Shown here: positions 34,901 to 47,319 of the stretch, piece by piece
Position numbering within the stretch: position 1 is the stretch's first letter
Layout of the letters: each line of letters begins with the position of its first letter
NCBI GenBank assembly: GCA_010645155.1
Contig: CM021312.1
Coordinates: 5,101,158-5,165,157 of the forward strand
Length of the DNA stretch: 64,000 nt
Reading direction: 5' to 3'
DNA from: Tigriopus japonicus
Lineage: Eukaryota > Arthropoda > Copepoda > Harpacticoida > Harpacticidae
Notes under the pieces: model-generated
What the model saw: the letters and a program-made list of their open reading frames with translations, nothing else
Databases searched by the model: none
Told to the model about the DNA's origin: nothing
Position numbers and translations under genes: made by a program

Positions 34901-37077
34901 TATGAGGATCCACGGTCCCAAATCAAATCAAGTTTACTTACACAATATATTTATATTTTACTTGTGAGACCGAAATATAAACACCCACACACTTACATAA
35001 AAACAGCCCATTCCAATCCAAAAAAATTCCCTCTTCTCCTGATTAAAAAATGCAAGGCACTGTGCACAATGCCAAAATCGCATTTACACTCAAGTGCTTG
35101 AACAGGGAAATGTAAAAACAACTTCTATCACATATCATCGTGATTCTGCAAATGTAAATTTGAAAAATTAAATCAATAATTGCTGTAATACATGTATATA
35201 TGATCCTTAAGTTATTTACAATTGGTCCGCCAACCTTGTATACCTTAAAGAATCCTTTAAGCACACCAAATGATTCGGAATAAATCATAAAAATCACTTA
35301 ACCTCAAAGAAATTGCGAGCTAAAAGCTCAGCTGCATCTTGTCTAACACCCACTGTGCAAGTTCAAGAACAGAACAGAATTGTGTGTCAAAGAGCAACTT
35401 TTGGGCTTATTTTCTGTTGTGACCTCCCACTCAGCTGTTGCTTAAAGGACCCCTTACCAATGAGTTGGATGTTGTATAAAGAGCAGATATTGGAAAATCC
35501 TTTTTTCTTTTTCCACTCTAGAAAAATAAACTCTATGCCAGAACCGCTTTTCCCTTTTCTCTTTCCCTCCATCAACATCACACGTACGTGGATGAGTTGA
35601 AAGAAAAAACGAAGAGCCAGAGACCCCGGCTATACAGTACATAGTGCTACGTATGTATAGTTTTATGGTTCAGGAGTTTGGTCTATGAGCTATTCCACGG
35701 ACCAGCCACACACCATCAGCTGCCGTCGTTCCCTTGGTTGGTTGGTTGGCGTGGTGTTTGGTGGGTGGTCTGGGTGGTTGTGAAACTTTCGACTCAGAGG
35801 TGGGAGCAAAGGCCTCAGGAGTGCTTTGAAGTCCACCCAGAATGGATCAGCTATGGACTTGGTACGTGGAGTATATACTCTCGAAAAGACAGAGAAAGAG
35901 AGAAAAGTTTGGCCTTGAATTCTCTTTCTTCTTCGCCTCCTTCTCCGAAAGTTGATGCCATTTTTTTTACTTTTCTCCTCTTAGCTCTTCGGTAAAAACG
36001 CTTCTAGTAGATCAAGTTGAAGGAATGACAAATGAATTTCATTCCCATTTGGTAACAAATAAGAGCATTTTAGTCGCAATTCAAGTGAAAAACATGGAGA
36101 GAAACCCTCTATCAAAGTCTGCTTTCGCACTCGAGCCACCAAACTCTGGTCGAGATCTGATTGGAATCATCAATTGTAAACCCAACGATGCCCAAGACAA
36201 CAACAACTACGGCATCGGAGAAGGCTTTGTCCTTTGTTGTTGGTCTTCATGTCTTGAAAGTGGAGCCTTGAGAGAGATGGATTCATGGCCGGGATCCAAA
36301 ATAGATTTTGCTCTCGTTACCATTCGGCGCTTGCATTAGAAGCCATAGATAAGACTAGTTGAAAGAAACCCAAAAATTAGGGATTCTTTTCTTCCCTTAC
36401 AAATGGAAATGCTCTCCCATGATTCATGATTGTCGCTGAGAAACTTCTTCTACAATGCTCCTACTTCCAAAAAATACAGCTCGCCAATACTTGAAGTTTA
36501 CAATCCCTCTTCTTTGGAAGTGTGGAAGTGCAAAGGCCGTAGATCTGATATTGTAGCCGTATGCTTGCCTTGAGTGTGAGGTCGCCAACTTCTCTTTTGT
36601 GGTGAGATGTGTTTTGAACAAAGTTTTTCTTCCTCTCAGTCAGTTCGAATACGATGAGTTTGGTGGACTTGTTCCATGAATGAGCTCGACAGGAGGGAAA
36701 CCAGAATGAAAACGAAGCGGGTGGTAACGAGTCCGCCACGGTGTGTCTACAAAAGGTCGCGAAAACTTGGTTCTGGAGCCCGGTTATGTTCTCTGGAAGC
36801 TTTTAAAAGAACCTTTTAGACCTGAGGGCCACTGTTTGTGGCCATATATTTACTTTGAGCCATTTTAAATTGAGATAAAAGGATGTTGCCAAAAAGAAGT
36901 TCTCGCTCAGAGATGCCAACACAAGAGTGAGATGTGGAAGATAGAGAGGTACCGAAAGCGCTCTTCGCCAAAGTTTGGACGAGAATGATTTTGGTTTTGC
37001 CTACTGAAATTGAAAGATGAATTAAACTACAATCAAATGAGTTTGGGAATAGTAACGAATTTTTAGGTTCTAGAAAC

Positions 37078-37390
37078 TAGTGATGAGAGTTGAACTCGAA
37101 TGCAAAGTGTCGCCACCTTGGTCCTTTAAGAAGTACTTTGACATAATTCGAGTCAAAAATGGCGACGCTTTTGATTCGATTCCCATCACTACTGAAAATC
37201 TCTTCTACTCCATTATCTTTTAATATAACAGAATCAATCGGATTCCCTCTATCCCTTACGCCATTGTAATTTTAAGGTAAATAATGCATTTAAATATTTT
37301 CAATCAGTTGCTTTCGTTTTCGATCTTGGTTAAGACCTTTTTCAACCGAAACTCTCTGTTTGGGTTCAGAGCTCTTTCGATCCATCACTA
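37078..37390. mobile_element. Inverted-repeat element with TAGTGATG ends
   Basis: The left end TAGTGATGAGAGTTGAACTC pairs with an inner right end at 37191 (reverse complement TAGTGATGGGAATCGAATC) and with an outer one at 37390 (TAGTGATGGATCGAAAG). Both right ends share the terminal motif with the element at 6198-6417. The true element may be 37078-37191 (114 bp) or 37078-37390. Target duplications are not clear. Confidence 0.5.
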
Positions 37391-40300
37391 CTAGTATAGA
37401 GATCTAAGATCGAAGCACAAACGAAGAGTCGTTTCAATTTGCTTTCAATTACAAGATTGTAATATAAGTGTTGGTCCAAGATCCACTATCTTAGATCCAA
37501 AGGCCTCGTAAATAGCCAGTTTCCAAATACTTTGGAGAAGAATGTTGCAACTTTCCTCCGACTCGGTTATGACAAATGAAACTGCAGTCTTTCGATCTTC
37601 ATGAGCAATAGAGCATCCACAAGGAAAGGCAAGCTCAATGATCATGTTCGAGACTACTTACAAATGATGCATTGGTCTCACTTAAGGCTTATTTGCAGAG
37701 ATGGGCATTGTACCTAGAATTTATATTTCTCTGACAGCTTTGAAGAAACGCTTTTCAAAATAGGAGGCATGCAGTACATTTATTATTCCATCAGAAAGTC
37801 GATGATGACCTCATGTTCCATATGAATAAATTAAGGCGAAGGCCAAGGAAATGCAAATTAAATCACTTGAGGCCGGAAAAAAAGTTGTAAACATGTTTTT
37901 AAAAAAGACGTTTTTAATTTTGAGACATGACCAAAATGTTTTTAGTTCGACTTTTTTCAACTTTAGTTCAAATCATTTTTGTGTCTTAAAAGGCAGAAAA
38001 CACCCACAAGTTTTTTCCTTCTGAATTGTCAACGAATAGGTCAAGATTACTTGGGCTTTTTTCCAGTCGGCAATATTTTGTTCTCGATTTTTTTGTCACA
38101 AACTTTTGAACTCGATCTTTCATCTAGAAAAAATGGCAGCTTTTTTTGCGGTCGGATTTAAATTTAGAAAATGTTTTTTGTTCTAAAAACGCGAAAAATG
38201 TTTCTCTCCTCTCTTAAAATTGCTAGAAGAAAAATTAACCCCCCCTCAAAAAAAAAAATCCGGGCATACAACCCAAAAAAGGTTTTTCAAGTTTTAAATC
38301 ATTTTTAAAATCCTCCCCATACATATCACTCATCGGACATCGAATGCCTAAATGCCTAATGTACACAAACAGCATGTTAGAGATGTACAAATGCCAACCT
38401 CTGCCAAGTGTTCTGTATCTACCTTGTTCTGGCTATTCTTTCGGAAGTAAGATAATGATCGATGAGATCTAAAAAGGCTCCATGACAAAATTGGTGGTGA
38501 TACGTCTTGGATTTCTTGTCTATTCGCGCTAAAAGCAGAACCTTTGAGCCCCAATAAGGATGTCTACAAAAAATGCAGTTGAGCTTCACATTACATGGAA
38601 AAAAACATTGATCTTTTTTCTTTCCAGAAAAGCATCCCTCATCTCTTGTCCTTGGTCGAAGATTAGGCAGGATCATTGGCTTTGTGCAGCTACTCACCCA
38701 AAACATGTTTCTTCATCTCTTTATTGAATATCCATAATGATGTTTTCCCATGTCAGGCCTTAACGTTGATTCCATGTCCAATGTGGTATGTATATTCGGT
38801 CACTGAGAATATTTGATGAGCGAGCGAAAATATTTGTAAATGCTCTCATACTCTTTCAAAACCAAGCATCATATTCATATGCAAATCTTTTTGAAGGCTG
38901 CATGACATACCATTGCTATGGTCTTTGAAAATATTTGGCAAGTTTTGATCAATAGTATCTTCACTACCTCATGGTTTTCCTTTTTTAAATGCTGGTTCGA
39001 ATTGTATCTACGGTGGAGCCGTTATCAGATACAGATTTTTCATTCTTGAATGTCAACTTTAATGTAAAATAATGTACTTTTGCAATCCAAACTTTTTGCA
39101 TTTGCCAACTCCATTTTCGTAGCTTTTTGTTCCGTTTTGCTTAAAGCACCCTGTAATGGAGATGCCTTTCGTTTTATCTTCTAATGATGTTTTCCATCAA
39201 AATATGATCCAACAAATGTGATAAAAAGCTCAAATGGCCTCTTTTCTAAGATGGAATTGAAACCCAAGCTACAAAGTTGTGGCTTCCAAATGACATGTGG
39301 GGTATAGCGTGCAATCTCACGTTTGAGTCAGTTTCACCATCCTTATCTCATGCAGTAAGTATAAATCACCTTTTGTCCCGTTGCCTCACATCTTTGCACA
39401 CTTCATTATCTTTGCGGTCTTTTGTGAATGTCTGGTCCAAGTGGAAGTGGGAAAGCGACTTACTACTTGGTTTGGATTTTCCCTTTTGCATGGCACATAA
39501 AATTTGGCGCACGTTCCACTCAGATGAGTTCTGAGAAATGTCTTCTTCTCCTTCCTTTCCCATTCAGCTTGCGGTGAGACTACCTGGGGAGAAAATGAAT
39601 TTCTGTCCTTTGAAACTCTTTCAAAGGCAAACGAATGGTCTCCGCTCCCATGAATCATTTGGTTTGGCTCTCTTCTTTGAGCTCTTTCCTTACCCTCTTA
39701 CTTGGTCATACAGATATACACGAGAGGATCTGGCAATGTCGTCAAAGGGTAGGAAATAGCTATTTCATCGATGACTTTGAACTCGACCTAAATTTTTATA
39801 TAGTAATGTTAAACTTGAGCGCAAGTGTATTGGAAATGTGATTGAAATCACGTAGGAATAAACTTTCAGAAGACTTTTATGGCACAGACAATCGAAGTGA
39901 TCAGAGAGAAAAATGGCAGATCAAATTAACATTTTTCAGGCACTTGTTCTTAATGAAAGCTTTGAAACCTTTTTGAAAACAACCATTGTGTGTCAGAATT
40001 TTCTATAATCTTTAAGCTTGTCTTAAGGATTTCTTTCGAATTCTACATATAAATGATAAACAATCTGTCATCTGGGATGGAACCCATGAACCCTAGCAGT
40101 GCTTGGTCGAGAAGTGTTTTCAACAGCGCTACGACCATCTTTCCTCAATCAATTTAGAAATAATTCCCTTTTTCAAGTTTCTTTTTCGAGACATGTAGAT
40201 AAGAGTATTGTTGATCAGGTTTGAAAATTTGATCATGACGTTTTGCCAGGGAAAAGGTTCAAGACAAGAAAGGTCAAATTGTTGTGCTTCTTTGCAGTCT

Positions 40301-40525
40301 CGCCTCCATCAAAACCAGAAAATTCAAGTTAAAACGGAATTCAGTTGAATAAACAGGCCAATAAAATAGGGTTTGATCATTAAATAGCAAAATAAGATAT
40401 GCCCAAGCCCTTGCATAACCATTTTTAGTCAAAAGCTCGTATTGACTGCAGTTTTTTGCGTTCACTTCTTGGTTTGTTTGGCTTTTCCAAAGCTTTCGCG
40501 TCACAATCAATCAATTGATTTTGGA

Positions 40526-40975
40526 CAAGAACCACTGAATTTCACTGGACTGGAAGGCTAACGAAAAGAATTATGATTTCCAGAAGGAACAGTTCAATTA
40601 GGTTCTTCTGCAAACGAGACCTTGTCTATGTTGACAAGAATACGTATTTAAATTTCAGCTCACTCGAACATCGAAGTCCAAAGTTATGCTCTCTCAAAGT
40701 TCAGTGCAAACCCTCCGAGAAGGAATGAACTCGCCCTTTTCTGGTAATTGTTTTACCACAAAAGGGCGAATTCATTCATTCTATGCTCTCTTCAGTACAT
40801 AAGTTTGAGAAGGTATACCTTCTCACTCCGCAATTCGATTGAGCCGTAAATTGGAATACATCGTCTGCTGAATACAAGCAAGGTCTCGTTTGCAGAAGAA
40901 CGCAATTGAATGAATCCTTCTGGAAATCATAACTCACACATTTAGGCTCCTACTCCAGAAATTCTGTGCTTCTTG
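40526..40975. mobile_element. Foldback DNA element, copy 2
   Basis: The same family and orientation as the element at 25171-25625, about 450 bp, with the same ends (CAAGAA... and ...GTGCTTCTTG), the same central AAAAGGGCGA hairpin and clear similarity throughout. Flanking heptamers TTTTGGA (40519-40525) and CTTTGGA (40976-40982) match at 6 of 7, supporting a 7-bp target duplication for this family. Confidence 0.8.
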
Positions 40976-43900
40976 CTTTGGAGAGTAAGGTAAGGATTTT
41001 TTTTAAATGTTAATTGCGAGAGTACACACATCTCATTGGATATATGGATATATACAAATGATTTTTACATTTTTTAGTCATTGGGGCCCATTCTGGGTTC
41101 TTCAGAGGTCCTCTGAAAGAGAGAAAGAGAAATTCTTTATCCTTAATCATAAAAAGGAGCATTATGTGCCTAAAAAACAAACTATTTTTTCCAATTTGTT
41201 CCACAAGATGGGTTCTGATCCAGTGAAGACCTATTCTTAAGTTCCATGAAGTAGAACCGGTAGGAAATCTCGACTTCGATAAATGATCTCGTTTTGCTCG
41301 CCAAGGTTTCGAAAACATCGATATTCTGGTTCTTGAAACAAAACGAGTCGGTTCCCCTAGAGAATATGTCTATTCTCGCCGGACCCAAAACTAAAAGCTG
41401 ATAAAAAAGGAGAAAGATAGATAGAGGCTAGCCCGTGGCCTCATTTTGAGGACTCGCCATTCGATTTCGCATCGGAACTGCGATTGAGGCCATTCACGAT
41501 CTATTCCAAAATTCAGACGCCAGACAATCCTCCCCACTACATATCTTTTTCTGTCTCCTGTTCGTCGCTTCAGGGTTGCTTCAATTGGCAAATTTAAAAG
41601 CAAAAACATTCTGTGACTTTTTGTGCATTTGAAAATTCACACCGAAAACATAAAAGTACTATGGGAACAACATATCAACGGAGCGCCTTTGATTTTTCTA
41701 CAAGAGTTAGGGAAAGCTCTAAGTTAGAATTGAATTTCATGTGACACGAAACTCGAAAGCATCATTCCACTCTTCACTTTTGGAATAACCAGGCCTTTGA
41801 ATTTGGTAAAGCAATAAATTCAATTATTCGCCTTACTTCTATGTTCCAAAATGTTCTATTCAGCACATGAATGCCCTTCCAGGAACGCAATTGCAAAAGG
41901 AATTACTTTTTGAGTACCCACCCTCATCCTTGGTACTTATTACCTAACTTTGATTGTCGACTCCACATGGGTATTGCATGGCTGAATACTTTTAGATTAT
42001 TTGAGTAAGCTGTTGTGTGATTTTAGAATACCCCAGGGACATTCATTGAGCTTAATGTATTTCGTAGTTCCAAGATTGTTCCATCCACTCAAGTTTCAGC
42101 TCATTCCTACGCTTCTTTTTTGATGTCAGACCTGAGCAAGTTTTATTGCCTCAAGCGCAATGTTTACATTGCTACTCAACCTCCAAAAGGCAAGAACATT
42201 ATTACATCTCTTGCCATCCCTAGAGCCAAGCATTCAGTAGCTAAAACCTCAACAATATACGTACATCCCAATACTTCATAACGACAATGGACTGAGTTTG
42301 TTTACCTGGAGGGCGCAAGTCCTTAGGAGGTTTAACAGAGTTTTTGAGTAAATTTAGAACCCTATTTACTGCCAAAAAATGTTAGTTACAATGGATTTGA
42401 AATCGGTGGTAAGACCTTGAATAAACACGCATGTGGTAGCTTCATTGTTTTTCACAATCTTAATCCTTAATTTTCAAAAACCTTTTTCTCAGCATTACAC
42501 AACAGGGTCTCTTACCCTCCCAAGTAAAAAAGAACCTAGGTTACTTTATGTCACTTTCTGCCTTTTGCAACTGAAATTAACCACAATAAATTCTTTCCAG
42601 GGAAATTTAGACTTATCAACGACAAACTGCCAAAAAGCCTTGTCCAGAAGCCGTTGCCGCCAAAAATGAGAAATGTATGGATGCTGCCTTTGTCCTACTT
42701 TCTTCCTTATCAAACGAGGCATCTTTCTCTCTCTCTCTCCCTCCCTCTTCTCGCTGTCCTCCATTAGCAAGATGGAACAATGGCACACAGGTCCATTTTG
42801 AAGGGCTAAAAATAACTCATATTTTAGCGACGCGAAACTCCTACTAAGTAAGTTCCGTTTCCCTTGGGTCCAAGAGCTTTAGAGTGTTGGAGTATTTGGT
42901 GCTAACTCTTCAAAAGAAACGAGGATTAAGATGGAGTTCTCCGACCAAATAGCCGAGAGTTAGATACATGGGAGAGGATTTCTGGCGAGAAACGCAATGG
43001 TTTTTACAGTTGCCACTTCGTCTTTTTTCCACATTGCCAAGTCTCATTTTATTTTGAGCTCTACACCAGTCTCTAGGATGGTCCAACGACTTTTGCTTTT
43101 GAGCTCATCCATCCAGATTAAGGCAAAACTTTACATCAGAAGAGCAGATCTCACGCATAAGTGGATCATAGATAATCCAGTTCCAAATCTAGCCCAAGTA
43201 ATCATTGATGGGTAGGTTCCATGAATCAATATACATTCAAAGAAAGGATCTTTGTTCTTGAGATCCATTTGCTCTTGTTTTTTCATCTCCTCAATTTATG
43301 CATTAGCTTACTTTCTTCTGAAGAGCGAATACCACAAAGTACAACAATAAGCGAGAGCTTTTCGCTTTTACCTCATCCTGTAAGTCGTTGAACTATCCAG
43401 AAGTGGGCCTAAGTAATAATATTAATGCACGTCAAGAATGACATACAACCATCGACATGACAGCTCGGATGGAGCGAGCTCAAGAAGAGAAGAGCAAGCC
43501 GAACTTTTTCCAAGACGTTCTGGCAAAGTACTCTTGATCTCTCTTTCATCTCGACAATTGGTATTATACACCATTCTAAGGTATTCTCCATCCATCATAC
43601 ACGCTCACAATACGTTGATATGAGCTTTTGTAAGACAACGAAGGAAACGCAGAGATGGGTACTGTTAAGAAGATTGTTATTGCAGTTATTTGACGATATA
43701 GCGTGTCAAGTAATGATCGGCCCCCAAAAAGCTGTATTTTTTTTCTTGTCACTTTCTGTGATGGGTAATTTGATTTGATTGCCAAGACTAGTAGGTAAAC
43801 AACGAGAAAGAGCTGTTCTTTGCACCAATCTGAATATTAAATGTATATAAATCTTGGCACGAGTTTGTGGTTGCTTCTGTAGCTTTTTTATGAATCATAG

Positions 43901-46900
43901 AATAGATGTGCGCTTGTTAGGATAGATGATGTCCTGATTTCTCTCTTAGTTGTGATCCAACTTACATAATGTTCCATAGAGCTTGAGGCTCCTTGTCAGT
44001 GGTGTAATTAATGGACTACCAGTGTTCCAGAGTGACCATCTTTTGTTGTCATTAGTCTTTTATCACTGATATTGTCCGTTCCTTAATGATATTGGGACTT
44101 GGAGGCTTCCACTGATCGAAGAAACTTGACGGTCACTCGTGTTCCAATTTCCTTTGGCCCAAAGAACAAGGGGATCAAAGAGGGATCTTTAGTGCTGCGC
44201 TGGCACAGGATCATCCTTGGGAATTGAGAGCAGAGTATGAACCAAGTGAGTACGTGTATGTACGTACAGTACTAAAGTGGCTTGGCCTTCAATCTCAATC
44301 TTTTTTGAAAAAGAGCACCCCAGTACTTTTTGACCAGGGCTCTCTTTCTCCCTATTTCTTTGTTGGGATCAGCTTGCGTCAGATTGATTCAGCCCGTGAA
44401 AGGAAGGCTAAAAAGTTCCCAGAAAATGAATTTCCACTTCCATTTTTTCCGAGGGAAGATCACAATGCGGGAGCCAGACTTGTTAATTAAAAGGAAAGCC
44501 TGGAGTGCATTTAGAGCGGGGTGAGAGGCAAATTTCTGCTAGATATTTCTGGCATTTCGAGTGAGGTTCCATAAAACAAAGGCTCCAGAGAGAAAGAGAC
44601 GAAAGAGCAACTCTTGGCATGTGTTGGACAGTTTTTCACGTTTTTTTGCGCTCGCTCATTTTCATGTCTGGAATGCATTAATCCCCCTAGATCTCTTTTC
44701 CTCAACCCGACCAACGGACATTGCTTGTTTTCGTTTAGATCAATCATAGCGAAACTTGTTCGTTGACATCCCAATCTTCACGCTAAATCTTGCTCATTCT
44801 AAAAAGGCCTGACAGATTAGGATTATTTGGGCCACATCAAACAACAAAAACGTGAAAGAAATGCAATATGAGAAGTAAAGATTCATGTTACGTTGTGGGA
44901 AATTATTTTAATACTTCTTTGGCCGGGTTTCCGTTCCCACAAGATATTTTAGAGGCACCGGATCTGTCAGTGGAACAAGACTGTCAAGCTCGTTTTCGCT
45001 AATTAAGCAAAACTTGCGGCCTTGTCGTGGGCTTCAATCCCTGTGATTGGTCCATTGGAAGGGAATAACATGTGGTGTGTGTAGGTCTGAGGCTATTGTG
45101 GCACCAATAAAGAGATTGTATCTAATCAATAGCATGAGATGGAACGAGAGGGAACATTTTAATGAGAGAATTAACCGTTGGTTCCTTTTCTAGGGCGAAC
45201 ACAGTTCTTTTTCGATTTTCTTTTCGCTTTTTCCTATTATTTGCAGTTTAATAACGGATGTGTGCAAGGCGCAAACAACACATCCATATATGCCTAGGAG
45301 GCATTTTTAGTGCATACTTACTCGTTAGTGGGTTGCCACCACATCGCTATCCTTTTTGCTGGTTCGGGTTCTCATTGTGTTCCATGAGGGACACAAGGGA
45401 TTGTCCATTTCCATCCCGATTGTTTGAGCTCAATGGCCACCAGGATACCCTCAGTTTCTTGTGGAGCCTGGGTTCTTTCATCCATTGCAGAGGCTTTCCT
45501 CAAAAAAAAAAAGATAGATTATGCATCGCCTCCATTTCACTTTATAGAACGCAGTGTCATAAAGTAGAGTGGCCTTCACAAGATTGCGCTTGAATAAAAT
45601 CTTGTGGGACCTGGACCCAGAAAAATGGTGCATTTCCTATAGTTGCTTATCCCCTCTTTGAACCGTTTCCAATCTTCATTTCCGAGAGCAATAACTTGCT
45701 GGTGTTTTGGCCATCTTTGCTATTGCTTTTCTGTGGAAACCTACCGTAGAGAACGGAATTATGACTGGGCTTTGGGGAGCTTTGGCCCCGTCCTTGGTGC
45801 GATCCTTCAAACCTAAGTGTGGTACCATGCAACCATCTATCAAATATGATAGCATTCCATGGCCTGGCATGAAGCTGCCAAAAAGCTTTTAGCTGGAATA
45901 TTAATCATTCTTTGAACAATGATTCTTCACACTAGACGAAAGCGCGCGAGAGTTGAACTTAAAGTGTGGTGAAATTTCCAATGCCCACAAGATTGTTACT
46001 AGAGTTTCCTGCGGCTTTTGGTTTTCTTGGCCCACATCTAACATGAACACAATTTTCCTTAGTCCATTCAGCAAAAACATTTCTCGTAGAAATTGGTTAC
46101 GTGGCTTCTCTGTCACTTTTGCAAAAGAATATGCCTGTCCGTACAAATGATGTATTTCGGGAGAGAATCACCACTTTTGAAACTTGAACAATAAAGTTGT
46201 CTTGCTTCCGATAACGTTCGATGTGTTCTTTTCAATCAAACGGAACTCTTTCTACCTTCCCGCAAACGTAAAGTTATTCTTGTTGATAGAGCATTCAAAA
46301 ATGCACTGAAAGGCCATGCCAGAGCATTGCAAACCATCACATCAGAGAGCAATTCCAATGAAACTTGAGACAATTTATGGCCTCTTGAAGCCGAGAAAAA
46401 TCGTCTCTTAAGGTCCTTAATGTGCACAATTTCTCTCTTTCGTCTCAATGGCGGAACTGGTCCGTAAGATATGGCATTTAATGGCTCTCTGTCTCCTGAT
46501 TCCCCTCCAGGTTCGTGTAGACTTTCCTGCCACACCAGCTCCTAAAAGCAAGGCCGCAAATCTGGGCCCGATCAACCATAAAAGACTGACCCTGGCCGAA
46601 TTGTTGAGGAGAAGCATCCCATTCCCTAAAACGAAGCTCTCCATTCACTTCTGGTTGGATGGTATGGGACCGTTGATTGGTTACAGTGTAGCTCCCCGTC
46701 AGATAATGGCGCCGGAGATGAGACCCCATTCAGAACAAGGGGGTATTCTTTTTTCTTTATCTTATCTTATCAGGTGCTTTACAGACACTTTTTTATGGGG
46801 CACTTGTGCACTTTCAATGTATTGTACAGAGGATAAGGCACTATTAGAAGACTTCAAGATAAATTTAAGGGTCTTTTTGGGGAGACTTCTCTCTTTCACA

Positions 46901-47125
46901 TCCTCGAAACCGTGAGTGTCTTTCCCAAGGGAAATAAAGAAACCCAATTAAGGAAGGTCTTTGCATTTATCTTGTCCAGTAGGCCTCTTTTAGTACAAAA
47001 CAGTGGCCAAGGGTCCTTCACTTTTATTAGACCTCTTCTTTTTCTCTTACACTTGAGAACAAACAACTACTCTCAAGAGCACAAAAAGACACCAATGCAT
47101 TGAACTGACAAGCTCGATAAAACTC

Positions 47126-47131
47126 TTTATT
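47126..47131 (-). terminator. Candidate polyadenylation signal of the orphan receptor gene
   Basis: AATAAA on the minus strand about 190 bases beyond the receptor stop codon (47322-47320). It is the first such signal I see downstream. Confidence 0.4.
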
Positions 47132-47319
47132 TTCACGAAAATATTACACAATTTTCCTTGCAAGTCATCAATTTTTCCAACATCACTGATCTTATCTCAT
47201 GAATGATGATGTTTCAAGAGTAAATCAGGTGAAGACCGCCACCCTCAGAAAAACAAGTTCTGACTTTGCTCGCGTTCCTTCCTCCTTGAGAAATAAACAA
47301 GTTGATGAGAAGCGAGATT

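Larger units (their letters stand above)
31955..47125. other. Large intergenic region upstream of laminin, no convincing gene
   Basis: About 15 kb with only short chance open frames. It contains the foldback copy at 40526-40975 and the inverted-repeat element at 37078-37390, A/T tracts (for example 38240-38260) and a CT-rich tract near 42728-42752. It must hold the laminin promoter and any 5' non-coding exons; a CTTTCAG acceptor at about 32007 suggests one. The plus-strand frame 46448-46915 is the only long one and is discussed as a finding. Confidence 0.55.

Noticed and set aside
35678..35995. 105-codon plus-strand frame with a Trp/Val-rich stretch
   Set aside because: Low-complexity GGTTGGT repeats explain the composition; no sign of a gene.
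31955..47125. Search by eye for tRNA, rRNA, CRISPR-like arrays or long tandem repeats
   Set aside because: No cloverleaf-like pattern, regular spacer-repeat structure or long tandem array was seen.
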